A program made the position numbers and the translations under genes. From NCBI GenBank assembly GCA_015501075.1, contig JADNYJ010000601.1, forward strand, positions 1 to 19,154: DNA of 19,154 nt, written 5' to 3'. Below the pieces are notes generated by a model that was not told the origin of the DNA, did not search any database, and worked only from the letters and a program-made list of their open reading frames with translations. The DNA is from Gymnopilus junonius. Its lineage: Eukaryota > Basidiomycota > Agaricomycetes > Agaricales > Galerinaceae. Below, piece by piece: positions 1 to 11,218 of this stretch. How positions within the stretch are numbered: position 1 is the stretch's first letter; each line of letters begins with the position of its first letter.

Positions 1-63
1 CCCCTTTACTGATCGATTTGCTCTCAGCACCGTCTTCCTGACACCACGACTGCTCGAACCTAG

Positions 64-149
64 AGGATTGCCGACAACAGGCATTTGAACGAAATAAGAC
101 GAAATTGGAGAGCGAGCGGACTGTAGCGTCTAAGATGGCTACTGCGTAG
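64..149 (+). CDS. Possible 3'-terminal exon of a gene entering from the left edge
   Basis: An open frame runs from a plausible acceptor (CCTAG, ending at 63) to a TAG at 147-149. It encodes a hydrophilic, charged C-terminus ending in ESERTVASKMATA. A stop in the same frame just upstream (TGA within CCTGAC, about 39-42), together with a CTGAC branch-like motif there, suggests that bases 1-63 are the end of an intron. The segment DCRQQAFERNKTKLESER recalls the tail of small CHCH-type mitochondrial assembly proteins, but only weakly, so I do not assign a family. The rest of the gene would lie outside the window. Chance coding cannot be excluded for so short an exon. Confidence 0.35.
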
Positions 150-887
150 TCCAACGTCTCTGATCGACACCCTCTGCTTCATGTACATCAGCCTCTGACA
201 TCTATTCGCTGCCGATAGGTAGTTGTACCGCCGTTCCCCGTATTCTTTGTAATTATCACTAGCTCTTCGTTCTTCCCAAGGACAGACTCATACATTTATT
301 CGTCCATGAGATAGTACTGTATATATGTTGTACTATAATCCAGGTCCGCATCGGCTACTTATTTACGTCCTCTAGTTGTCGTGGAACCACTATATATGTA
401 TATTCCCTTTGAAACTGGCGTGCGGTGATTATTAGAGGAGTATAACGGTGCGCTATCGTCTTGGATGCGGAGAATGCGCCTTACGCGGCCTGAGAGGCGA
501 GCCTCGAGGCCTCTGAGGAAGTGCCGATCTAGAGTCGAGTCAGGCAAGATTTTTATCAATCGGGTTTAAATACTGCCATTCAACTTCCGCCTTGCCAGCT
601 TCTACGTATCGATTACCTACTATTCTCCAAGCAAGCCCTCTACATCGATTGTACATCCTTATTGTAAGTTGTTCCAGTTAATGTTGTCCATGGTAATACG
701 CATCGATGTGTATCCCGATGAGCGTTGTTCCGTTGCTGCATACCACTATCACATGGAGTACTTGACGATATAACATTTGATTTTGGGATCGAGTCGACCC
801 GGCATTAGATATGCAGTATATTACTTGGTGCAGCTCCATGAGCACAGTAGTCATTTCACCGATTTGTTCTTTTCACTAATATCTGCC
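150..887. other. Intergenic region upstream of aspartate aminotransferase
   Basis: About 740 bases without a supportable gene. A 66-residue open frame on the minus strand (359-559) has no recognisable features. The stretch holds AT-rich TATA-like tracts (around 318-330 and 391-402) and an imperfect palindrome at 489-518. Pyrimidine-rich sequence lies before the ATG at 888. The promoter and 5' untranslated region of the aminotransferase must lie here; a GTAAGT at 665 could be the donor of a leader intron, but this is a guess. Confidence 0.5.
489..518. repeat. Imperfect inverted repeat, 10-base arms
   Basis: The arms CCTGAGAGGC (489-498) and GCCTCTGAGG (509-518) are reverse complements with one mismatch. 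The 10-base spacer itself contains CTCGAG, so smaller palindromes are nested inside. Its place in the promoter region of the aminotransferase would suit a dimeric transcription-factor site or a cruciform, but function is not shown by sequence alone. Confidence 0.5.
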
Positions 888-2551
<1,664 letters not shown>

Positions 2552-2582
2552 GAATGTGTCGTCATCGGGATAGATAGAAGAA

Positions 2583-2590
2583 TGACGTCA
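2583..2590. promoter_or_regulatory. CRE-like palindrome TGACGTCA
   Basis: A perfect 8-base CRE/ATF consensus lies in the 102-base gap between the aminotransferase stop and the ATG of the PP4 regulatory subunit gene, 63 bases before that ATG. In fungi such sites bind bZIP factors of the ATF/CREB type. The position suits a promoter element for the downstream gene; binding is inferred. Confidence 0.45.
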
Positions 2591-2653
2591 TGTGTTGATT
2601 GGTTTTTGAAAACTGTGTGATGAGAGAAGACTGGCAGGAGAGAAAGAGTGAAC

Positions 2654-5600
2654 ATGTCTGCGCCACCAGCGTACATTGCCCTGCCCCCGCCGCCAGAGCT
2701 CTTCTACACTCCTCCGAGTTCCCCCGCTCCCTCCCCCACCCTCTACTTCACCCCTCCGACTTCTCCCTTGGCCGACCGTCCCGACAGACACACCGATGAT
2801 CCCTTTCCTCCCCGCCCGACCATGCCATCGACCTCGCCCTCGAGGACGATGGCCTCAGCGCCCTCGAGAAAATTTATCTCTACTCCCTCAGCAAGGCTGT
2901 CTTCCACCGCGTCTTCATTGCCCATGCTCTCCCCGAATATCTCCTCCACGTCACCCCCCAGGAGGCTGTCGAGTATGTCCTGCCCTTGCTCAGTGGTCTC
3001 GCCATGGACCAAGGTCTGTCTTTTTCCCCCCTCTTTTCTCCTTCTTATTCTTTCCAGAGGAGTCCGTCAAGGAGGCACTTTCCGCAGCCCTCGTGCACGT
3101 CATCTGGTGGTTCTTCACCGTGCGTCTTCTGTCCTCATCTAATCCTTTCCTTACCATCTTTTTGTCTTCATAGCATTGCCAGATCATCCCCGATGATCCT
3201 AGGCCCGAAGAGACTTTCGCGTCATCTTCTACCACAGTCACTATTTCTGTTCAGGCCTTCACCCCAATTCTCGGAACTTTGTTGTTGAGCTCAAACCCGT
3301 TAGTTGGTGGCGCTGCTCGGTTTGCTGTCGTCGACTTGTTGTCCCGCATGAAAAAGGCTGACGACCGACACCTTGGTGCTCATTACACCCCTCATCATCA
3401 CCACCTACCAGGAGACATTGTCCACCCGTGGGAAATCCCCACCACCAACTGCAATGATAATGACGAGGAGGAGGAGGAAAAACCCTTCGAAATCGGTCTA
3501 TTTCGTCAACAAGAACGTGCCATGTTTACCCAGGAAATTATACAGCAAGTGGTCATTGGCATGGGTCGTCTAGATGTCGATTTTTCACCTCGATCTGGTT
3601 CAGAACAAGCAATCCAACCCCAAGCTGACATTTCTGCAGTCATGACGGACAATAACAATCCTTATTTCCCTCCATTGCCGCCCAGTACACCTTCGCAGCC
3701 TCAGTCGCATGTTGCCGTGCACCATGCTCAGCCGACATTTCATGACGTTTCTCATGCACTCTTACGACTCCCTGCATCTTCCGGGAATGCGTACTCGCCA
3801 GGAATAGAGTTTCCTTTGGAAGTTGACCCATCCCCGGCCTCTTCACCACGAACTCCTATTGCATACGAACGCTCTGTGGGATCTAATCCTGGCTCTGGCC
3901 CTCAAGCTTCACCTATGAATATGGATATCGACTGGTGAGTCTCGAGGTATGGTTCGATAATTATACCATTTACCACGCAAAATTAGGGAAGAGGGCGAGG
4001 ATGAACAAGCGACCATGGGGAGGCTCTCAAGCATGTCCCTTATGGCGGCGGTCACCGCGAGCGGTAACAAAGTTAGGTTTTCTTCAACAAATATTGTTTC
4101 TGAGTCGTAAAAGCAGGTGTCCTTGATGCAGAAATCCAACAAGCGTTTGTCAAGGAGGTTGAACGCGTCGGCCGTGATGCAGTTTATTGGGTCAGGAGAG
4201 AAGCCTCGTTTGCGTTGGGGCTCTAGCTAAAGTAGTCCCAGAGGAGATTGTCATTAGCTCCTTGGTATGTTGCTATTTTTTTCTAATTCTTCATCGATTC
4301 TTAAACATAGTCTTCGAAGCTGCCTCTCTTTGACTCACTGAAGTGGGATTCGGTATGGCATGTTCGCCATTCTGCGCTTTTTGCCCTTCCTGCTATTTTG
4401 GCACGTTTATCACCCAGTCAAAGAAGGGCAATCGCTGTAGAGACCATTATTGCCCTCGCTGCCGACCAGAACCCAACTGTCCGGTCTGGCGTGCTTGAGG
4501 CCCTCGGTGAAGTCATCTATAATTTTCGTGATGACCCAGATGGCCCACCAGAAGAACTAATACACCTCTTCCTGGGTCGAAAAGAGGACCGACGAGTGTG
4601 GGATGGTCAGCAAATTGTCTCTCAGCAACCGTCAGGCGCTCAGTCGCCGATAGAATCCTTCTATGCAGACCCGAAGCGGTCTTTGATTTGCGCTTTCAAT
4701 TTTCCCGCTGTAACTTTAACGCTAGGCGCACGTCGATGGGCAGAATTGCGAGAAACTTACGCTGACATTGCGTCAGACACTAACAGCGGAGTCCGCCGGA
4801 CACTGGCTGCGAGTTTAGGTCAAATCGCAAAGATCATTGGCCAAGAGCATGCCAAGGAAGATCTCGTAGATGTATGGTGGGCCAGTATCAAGTCAGATGA
4901 AGAGGAAGTACGGACGAAAGCGATAGAAACTCTGCATGACTTTATCACCATTGTTGGGCAAGAGGTAGGAAGATCGCTTGTACAAGGTCTACTGACACTA
5001 TGGAATGAGGGTAGCCTTCGTAATTGGAGGGAGCGCGATCTGATAGAGCGAAGTATGGTCAGTTGGGTTGCCCTGATAGGTCCAGACGTTATTTCGCTTG
5101 TCCTTGCCCTCCTTGTGAAAGGGCTTGAAGACTGTGTCGCTACAGTTCGTGAAACTACGATATCAATTGTGAGCTTTTTTCATCTGTTTAATATCGCGGG
5201 GGGGACGCCGACGTCGGTATTTATAGCTCCCCGAGCTGTTGAATATTTTCTCGCCTCACAAGGAAGCCTTGCAACAGTTCCATTATGAACTTCAGCGGCT
5301 GGCAACATCACCAAATTATCGGAGGCGTATGACGTATGTCATGCCTCAACATTTCTGGCTGAATTGGTTGTTGATTTGGGATACCTAGCTTTGTTGCCTG
5401 TCAGCAAATTCTGGCACTCAGTGTTGACAAAGGCGGCCAGCTCTTCGTTTCCCGTGATGAAAGTTCACTTCGGTTTGTTGCTGATCTAGCGAATGATAGT
5501 ACCGAAGGTGTCCGGATTGGTGTAGCTCGGTTTGCTGGTTTGATACTCAGTAATTGGACCTCCCCCAGTCTCAATGGCATACATAAAGGCTCACGCTCTG

Positions 5601-5881
5601 CCTACGTAGGGACACTTCTCCGCGATTCACATCCTATTCCGACAATACTGCGCGATTTGGTCCGGCATCTCTCAGAGGACTCTTCTCACGAAGTGCAAGC
5701 ATATGTCGCAGGCCTGTCAGTTGGGCTGGCAGTCGAAGACAATATTCTATCATTAGCAAGCCTGCGTCTTCCACGCAAGTCTGTCATCCAGACCGCGACT
5801 TTCTCAAGACCCCCACTTCCTCTATCTGTTGGTCCAAATGATGAAGAGGAATCCACACCAGACTTGAGCGTTCAAAGGTGA
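2654..5881 (+). CDS. PPP4R1: PP4 regulatory subunit 1-like HEAT-repeat protein (two frame breaks)
   Basis: Regulatory scaffold of protein phosphatase 4, built from helical HEAT/ARM repeats. Exons: 2654-3013, 3058-3119, 3174-3934, 3987-4063, 4117-4264, 4320-5168, 5227-5333, 5389-5881. Family-like stretches include EKIYLYSLSKAVFHRVFIAH, DAVYWVRREASFALG, WDSVWHVRHSALFALPAIL and ALAADQNPTVRSGVLEALGE; repeats continue to the C-terminus. An acidic run (EEEEE) and a Pro/Ser-rich disordered segment (about 3600-3930) separate the N-terminal and main repeat blocks. Two breaks interrupt it. Between 2797 and about 2820 the frame must move by one base (CCTCCCCGCCCG). At 4217-4220 a GGGG run leads to TAG where the family continues ALAKVVPEE. 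Adding one base at each gives 953 codons including stop, close to the length I recall for human PPP4R1. All splice phases agree. Family call from remembered homologues; confidence is high for HEAT repeats, good for PPP4R1. Confidence 0.85.
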
Positions 5882-6197
5882 CTTGAGATGACCACCATAA
5901 TGTTTGCAATGACTCGTCGGACGCGGTGCTCGCCAGCACTGGGTTTAGGCCGGCTAATAGGTTGTTCAGCGAAAATAGTATGCGTCTAGACTGTTTGAGA
6001 CCACGACGAAAAGGAGGGCGATGAAGTGAAGCTTTAGGGGATCACATTTTGTGTTAAAATTATATGTATTTATTGGACTCACTTGATGCATATTTTTATC
6101 CAGGAAGATTTTTTGTGTCTGCCTGTCCTCATGACACATGATGCAGGGATCCCCCGAATGATGGAAGATAGTGCTAAATACAGTATTTGCCAACCGT
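5882..6197. other. Intergenic region, nothing recognised
   Basis: This 316-base gap lies between two genes on the same strand. It has AT-rich stretches (about 6050-6075) but no convincing open frame, RNA gene or repeat. It presumably holds the terminator of the PP4 subunit gene and the promoter of the next one. Confidence 0.5.
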
Positions 6198-7927
6198 ATG
6201 GCCGCTCGAGCTGAGTTTGAACGTGCTGGCAAGTATAATCTTGGACGAGTTCTGCCATCTGCCTTGAAGCTTGGGCTTCTTTCCGTCTTTCCTTCTCATA
6301 TCAAACCGTCGACCGGTGCTCCACACTCCCTTGGACCTCGCCTTCATGAATCTGTCATGTTAAACCTCCTCCAGCTTATCCGTTATTTCGTCTTTGGTGT
6401 GCCCTTCCCCTCTGTAGCCATGCTAGACATTTGACTGATACATACATTGCAAATTATTTTTAGTTGTCTTTGTTATCTGCAATGCAATCATTACCAGCGT
6501 TGCCGTATGGAACTTGAGCCTCGTCGAGTCCATCGTCTCGGACTGTGAGCGACCTCACAATACCACTGCTTGTTGGCAGCTGACAATGCGAATCCAGCCG
6601 CTTCACGACAAATCGACAGCTTCTTGATCTTTGTTGGCGCTTCTGGCCTGTTGTTGATGTTCACGATGTAGGGTATCGCCTCCCATCAGTGTTTCGTCGC
6701 TGATGTCAGTATCCTTCAGACTGTTCTTCGAACTCTACGGCAAGAATTTGTTCCTAGGCAGAGTTTGGTTTGAACTGGCGTGGACTGGCTTGTTCTTCAT
6801 CATGGAACTTGGTACGCCAATCCTTCGATCGATAGTCGGAGATGCTCATTTTTATCTGCCTTTGCAGTCGGTGCAGCAGTGATCACTGTTCAAAGCAATG
6901 GTCAAATATGTGCTCCCCAAGGTTTATTGCACCTTGCTCCTGTGATGCTCGTCATAATTTACCTCTCTTTACCTTAGGTGTCTCATCGCCTTCGCGAGAC
7001 TCGTCATGTGCGTCAACTCAAGTTCTGCAAGCGTTCACTTGGGTATTGGCCATCCTACGTGAGTTGTTAGTCACTCGAAACGTTTGGGGCCCTTTTATAC
7101 TAAGACCACACAATAGTTCTTGGCTACCTCACACTCTTGTCGATCCTGACTGCTGTAAAACGAAAGGAAGACCCTACGATTTGGCATGCCAGTGTTCGTA
7201 GGTTCCCGCTGGCCAGCACTCAGAGCTTAAAGAGTCCTCCTACTTCCCCTTTACCAAGGTTCCGTTCAAAGACGCCAGTCATTGTTGCACCCACTCCACG
7301 ACGTGCCGTTGCCAATCGAGAGCCAATTCTTTCCTATCGCTCTGGACTCAGTCTTGAATATGAGATTGAACATTACCAAGCTCCGACAACCGCGTTCCTA
7401 CCACCAGTCTCTCAGCAGGAACCGTCAAACATCCCTAACGCCACAGTTACTACCCCTTTACCTATCACACCCTTGTCTCCACAAGCTGAGCGAGTTCAAC
7501 AGCCTTCTCAGCTTCCCTCGGCGTCTCCCCTATACCATTCCGCCGTGCGGTCAGCACTTGAAGATCGACCGGTCAACCAAAGGCACCACCTCCTGCTCAC
7601 GTAGGCCCAATCCGAAGACTACCACCTTCGCCTCCTCCTCTCGGTGACTGGCCACGATTAGACGCTACGTCTAGACCTCGTACAAAGCGGAAACCCCTTC
7701 CACAACCTTCCCAGCCTCAACCTGATATGTCGGAGTTCCATCCTCAACCGCTGCAACGACGACCTACACGACCACTACCTCCACCACAGCCACAACCCCA
7801 AGCACAACCTGTGTCCTCTTCTTCCTATGTTTTCGACGCCTCCGCCCTTACCGCAGCTCTGCAGCCCTTGCATCTCCGTCCCGGCGGTCAAAACCCTCAG
7901 GACCTCGAAGGAAGTCCAATTCAGTAG
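6198..7927 (+). CDS. Four-helix (MARVEL-like) membrane protein with proline-rich tail (one frame break)
   Basis: Exons: 6198-6396, 6464-6544, 6598-6667, 6720-6811, 6868-6921, 6978-7058, 7117-7927. The N-terminus (NLGRVLPSALKLG) is followed by four hydrophobic segments: LLQLIRYFVF into VVFVICNAII; FLIFVGASGLLLMFTILFFE; WFELAWTGLFFIMEL into VGAAVITV; and VLQAFTWVLAILLLGYLTLL. A conserved-looking CAST precedes helix 4, and DPTIWHASVRRF follows it. The remaining roughly 250 residues are Pro/Gln/Ser-rich and disordered, presumably cytoplasmic. The frame breaks between 7559 and 7602, most likely at AAA 7579-7581: the upstream frame hits TAG at 7602, while the following frame reads on as KAPPPAHVGPIRRLPP to the TAG at 7925. 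One added base gives 463 codons including stop. The domain resembles fungal MARVEL-type tetraspan proteins and the neighbour at 8669; precise function unknown. Confidence 0.75.
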
Positions 7928-8668
7928 ACGACGGCCAGCCCCCTTTGGATATATCAAATTTTAGTAATTCTCGCTCACAGGGTTTTAGTTGATATCTAGC
8001 TCATGTGTATTCACTGGATGATTTTAATTTTTTAGCTAATGTATGTATCTACTTTCACCTTGTATTTTGGGAATCAAAGAATTTTGTGTACCTTTCTACT
8101 TTCCACACCGCCCAAACTTTCGATGGGAGAACAAAGCCCGCAAAAACAATGGTCGATTAGGTAAGTGATAGCCGCCTTACCAGATTAGGGCCGTAAAGTT
8201 CATTGTTCTCTCCTTAAGGCTAACTATCACATTATACCCGCATTTACATAAGAGTTTCCTTGTGCTGTATTTGCACACGAGACGCACATTGTTCCATAGG
8301 ATGGCCCGCTTCCGTATGACCCGCAACGTTCTCTTTATAAAGGGAGCCCTGGTGAAAATGAAACTTTTGACTCCTCTGTCACTGGTGGACAAAAGAGCCC
8401 GGACTTGAACTTGCTTTGTATCTCGACTTTTTGTCTCTTCATTTCTACTTTCTGATCCTTGGAATTTTTTTTTGTTTTCACTGGTCGCTTATTTCTCAAG
8501 GAATCCTTTCCATTTGTTTTCATTATGCCCTTTGAACGACCAGACTGTGCCGACACCACACCTCAACGAATCTCCTGAAGCGGAATCCTTTTGTAGTATT
8601 TCGATTAGTCTCACTCGGTATGTGGCATCATGTGGCATCTCTATTTGTGTTAGAAATTGTGGCAACTG
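7928..8668. other. Long intergenic region between two related membrane-protein genes
   Basis: About 740 bases, AT-rich, without a gene I can support. A short open stretch from ATG 8123 ends at a strong GTAAGT donor (8161), but no convincing downstream exon was found. A T9 tract at 8465-8473 and the tandem repeat at 8620-8639 lie before the next gene. It likely contains the terminator of the upstream gene and the promoter and leader of the downstream one. Confidence 0.4.
8620..8639 (+). repeat. Perfect tandem 10-base duplication
   Basis: ATGTGGCATC occurs twice back to back, 30 bases before the proposed start codon of the membrane protein at 8669. Both copies contain an ATG that would be an upstream start if it is in the transcript leader. 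Confidence 0.6.
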
Positions 8669-9832
8669 ATGTGGATTCGGATACTGTCAGCTCTTCTGAG
8701 CTATTTGGCTTTACTGTCACTCATTTTCGCGTCTTGGAACATCAATGCTTCATTATCTGCTAGAATCTCGGTTCCTTCCACCTCAGTTTTCCTCGTATTT
8801 GAGAACTGTCTGTCCATGATTTTTACATTTATGTAAGCATTCCTGCTTTACGGTGCATAGCACAAACATTAATCTTGGTTCCAGTTCCCTGTCACAATTT
8901 TTCCATGCGAAGAGGAATTTTTCTTCACGGCGGTTGAATGTGGCTGGGTTGGAATAACGAGTATATCTCAAATTGGTGTGTTCAGTTCTACTCCAAGTTC
9001 CCTTGCAAGGCTGACTGTTCGATAGGAGCAGCTATCAGTTCTACCATTAATGTGTCTGCTGCATGTCATCCATCATGTATGTACATCACACTACCAGCTA
9101 CGGGGTGCTAACCGTTTGGATAGCTGACCTGAGTGTTTGTGCCTCCACTGTGTTGCTTGTGCCGTCTACTTGGTTTAGCAGCATCCTTGGTGAGACCGGC
9201 GCGTTTTGCTCCCGGCTAGGGTCGTCTAACCTATATCTTCAGCTTTAGCATACTTCCTTGCTTTGTTTGTGTCAATCATGACTCACAAAAGTCTGTACCC
9301 CGATATTTGGAAGCGGACAATCTTCGAGATTGAATGGTTCGGTGATCGGCTCCAGGAGCCTCCTTGCGATGAGAAGATTGTGCAAAACTTTCTTCGCGGA
9401 AATGCTCATCTAGAGGAAGACCCATACCGTGATTACTACGAAGATATCGAGTCTACAGCAACACGCAAGAAACAATATCCCATTCGTGACTCGATAGAGG
9501 GAGCAACACCCCTTGGAGCAGTGAAGATCCGTCGTGGTATTGACCACCCTTTCGCTCGGCCTATGTTGAATCAATCATTCCCAACTCTTCAGAAAGTGGC
9601 CCTTCCGCTTCCATCTCTACCGGCACGAAATACTGCATCCCAAACCTGGGGTTCGCGTTATTTGGAAAAGTTCCGTGATTCGAACCTCTTAATACGTTCC
9701 GAAAACCCTCTGCAGTATTCTAAACACTATCACGCTCCCAAACCTTCATTTCCGCCGTCTATTCCAGACGTGGATAAACCCATCCCTCTTCCTGAGTTAT
9801 CTGAATGGGTCAGAGCAGAGTCGGCTTTGTAG
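8669..9832 (+). CDS. Four-helix membrane protein, likely paralogue of the preceding gene (one frame break)
   Basis: Exons: 8669-8832, 8885-8975, 9026-9076, 9124-9189, 9243-9832. The start at 8669 gives MWIRILSALLSYLALLSLIF, an immediate first membrane helix, then SWNINASLSARISVPSTS. Helix 3 is VECGWVGITSISQIGAAIS; helix 4 follows CASTVLLVPSTW as ILALAYFLALFVSIM. A hydrophilic tail of about 185 residues begins KSLYPDIWKRTIFEIEWF and is rich in charged residues and prolines. Helix 2 is broken: the clear donor GTAAGC at 8833 and acceptor CCAG at 8884 fit the downstream frame only if one base is added, most simply in the TTTTT run at 8820-8824. The total is then 321 codons including stop. An alternative donor at GTATTT (upstream, in frame) would delete helix 2 and is less attractive. 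Helices 3-4 align by eye with the gene at 6198. Function unknown. Confidence 0.7.
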
Positions 9833-10003
9833 CACCATCACGGGTATATCCTAACGACATTCATGATCCTTGGACTTTCTCTACAACGCAACCGTCCACT
9901 ACAAAATACTACAGTCATCTAAAACTATAATTAATAGACTACATATCACTGTACTGTTCCACAACAAATGTCCCTTCCAATATCTAATAGATATATCTTC
10001 CGA

Positions 10004-10769
10004 TCAAGGACTTCGCAACTGTTGAAGTTGGATCCTAAGCAAAGCATTCTCTTCGAGTGCTTCAGTCAGTTGGTGTTTGGCCTTCTGCAGTTCGGACTTG
10101 GTATCTTCCAACTCTTTGTCCGTTCCTTCCTCAATCTCTCCGGCGCCAACTGCAACCCCTGAATCCGACAGTGAGTCAAATGTAAGTAAACGAAACAAAA
10201 TGCACATACCTCCTACTAATTTCACTAGTCTCCAAAGTCGAAGAATAACAAGCAGTCCGGCTAGCTCTCTTTCCTTTCCGCGCAAAATTACCTCAAATGT
10301 AAATGTGGTCAAGATAATAATGGTATCGAATAGATGTAGTATCGCGTGGGGGACTGAGCCAAAGGGGTTCATATACTGCAATCCAAACGTCCACAAGTTC
10401 AACGGGATTTCAACCAAGAAGAAGGTAGTAATGATAAGAGAAATGTTGGCAAGGACTTCCAGCCATGCTGGGCTATCTTCTCCACCTGGTAGCTCACAGT
10501 CCGAAGAAAGGAAGCTGTAGGCCAAATCTGCCAGGACGCACAATGCGTCAATAGTAATCTGCGTTTACAGGAAATAAGACGCCAATTCAACGAGTCCAGT
10601 GAGAACGAGAAGCAAGACCTACCAATGCTATAACGGTTTTATGGAATCTCGGATGCTCTAGTATATGAGCTGCCTCGGAATGATACCGGTGGTACCCAGA
10701 ATCTGAGGCATCGGCATCAGTGCAATTATAGGTGTTATGAGCTGGAAGGAGAGGTTGTTGCTCTGACAT
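10004..10769 (-). CDS. HVCN1: Voltage-gated proton channel (Hv1 family), 216 aa
   Basis: Moves protons out of the cell through a lone voltage-sensor domain. Exons, minus strand: 10769-10623, 10558-10210, 10158-10004, joining to 217 codons including stop. S1 carries TIDALCVLADLAY, with Asp53 at the place of human Asp112 (selectivity filter). S2 has FFLVEIPLNLW with Phe96/Glu99 matching the charge-transfer centre (human Phe150/Glu153). S3 has HLFDTIII (Asp127, matching Asp174). S4 reads LLVILRLWRLVKLVGG: gating charges Arg156, Arg159 and Lys162. The C-terminus (EELEDTKSELQKA-like heptads) predicts the dimerising coiled coil of the family. The S4 third charge is Lys rather than Arg, and the following Asn (human Asn214) is Gly. 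The second intron (10209-10159) is 51 bases, a multiple of three with no stop, so retention would keep the frame. The gene is intact and faces 11219 divergently. Confidence 0.92.
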
Positions 10770-11218
10770 ATGTCAACAGAGGGCGCTGACCTCGGATAAC
10801 GGGTAGTAGTAGTTATGTACTAGTCAAGATATGTATGATCGCTAAATTTGGACGCCTCGTTTCTAACGGTTTTTTATACCTTGCAGTCTTGCCGCAGCCC
10901 GCACTGTGGAAATTAATCTATCTAACAGTCAGCGCCGTCTCATGTGTACCCGTCTATAACTACACCGCCCACACGCATGAATAATTTGGACCGCTGCCTG
11001 TCAATCGACGATTCCCAGTGTACTACTCATAAGAGTCATTCGCTCTCAATGCTTATCAACCTTTTCACCCTTTCTTCTGAAGTGGTTCAGCCTGAGGTTG
11101 CGACCGGTGTCGTCGACTCTTCTGCGTCCTGGTGACCCCTTTTCTCCTAGAGTTTCGTTCTTTTCTCCCATTTTCATTCATTCATTTTCGGCTGTGCCGT
11201 TTGCCACGGCGATAAACA
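10770..11218. other. Divergent promoter region between the proton channel and the next gene
   Basis: 449 bases between two start codons that point away from each other, so it should hold both promoters. It contains TTTTTTATACC (around 10869), pyrimidine-rich runs (11135-11190) just ahead of the plus-strand start, and a triple ATTC-type repeat (CATTCATTCATT, 11174-11185). No gene is seen. Confidence 0.5.

Noticed and set aside
359..559. 66-residue minus-strand open frame left of the aminotransferase
   Set aside because: No recognisable domain and no intron or promoter context; length is expected by chance.
2743..3012. 89-residue acidic open frame on the minus strand
   Set aside because: Complement of a coding exon of the PP4 subunit; Gly/Glu-rich only because the sense strand is Pro/Ser/Leu-rich.
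10077..10520. 147-residue open frame on the plus strand
   Set aside because: Antisense to the well-supported proton channel, low-complexity Ser-rich product, no domain.
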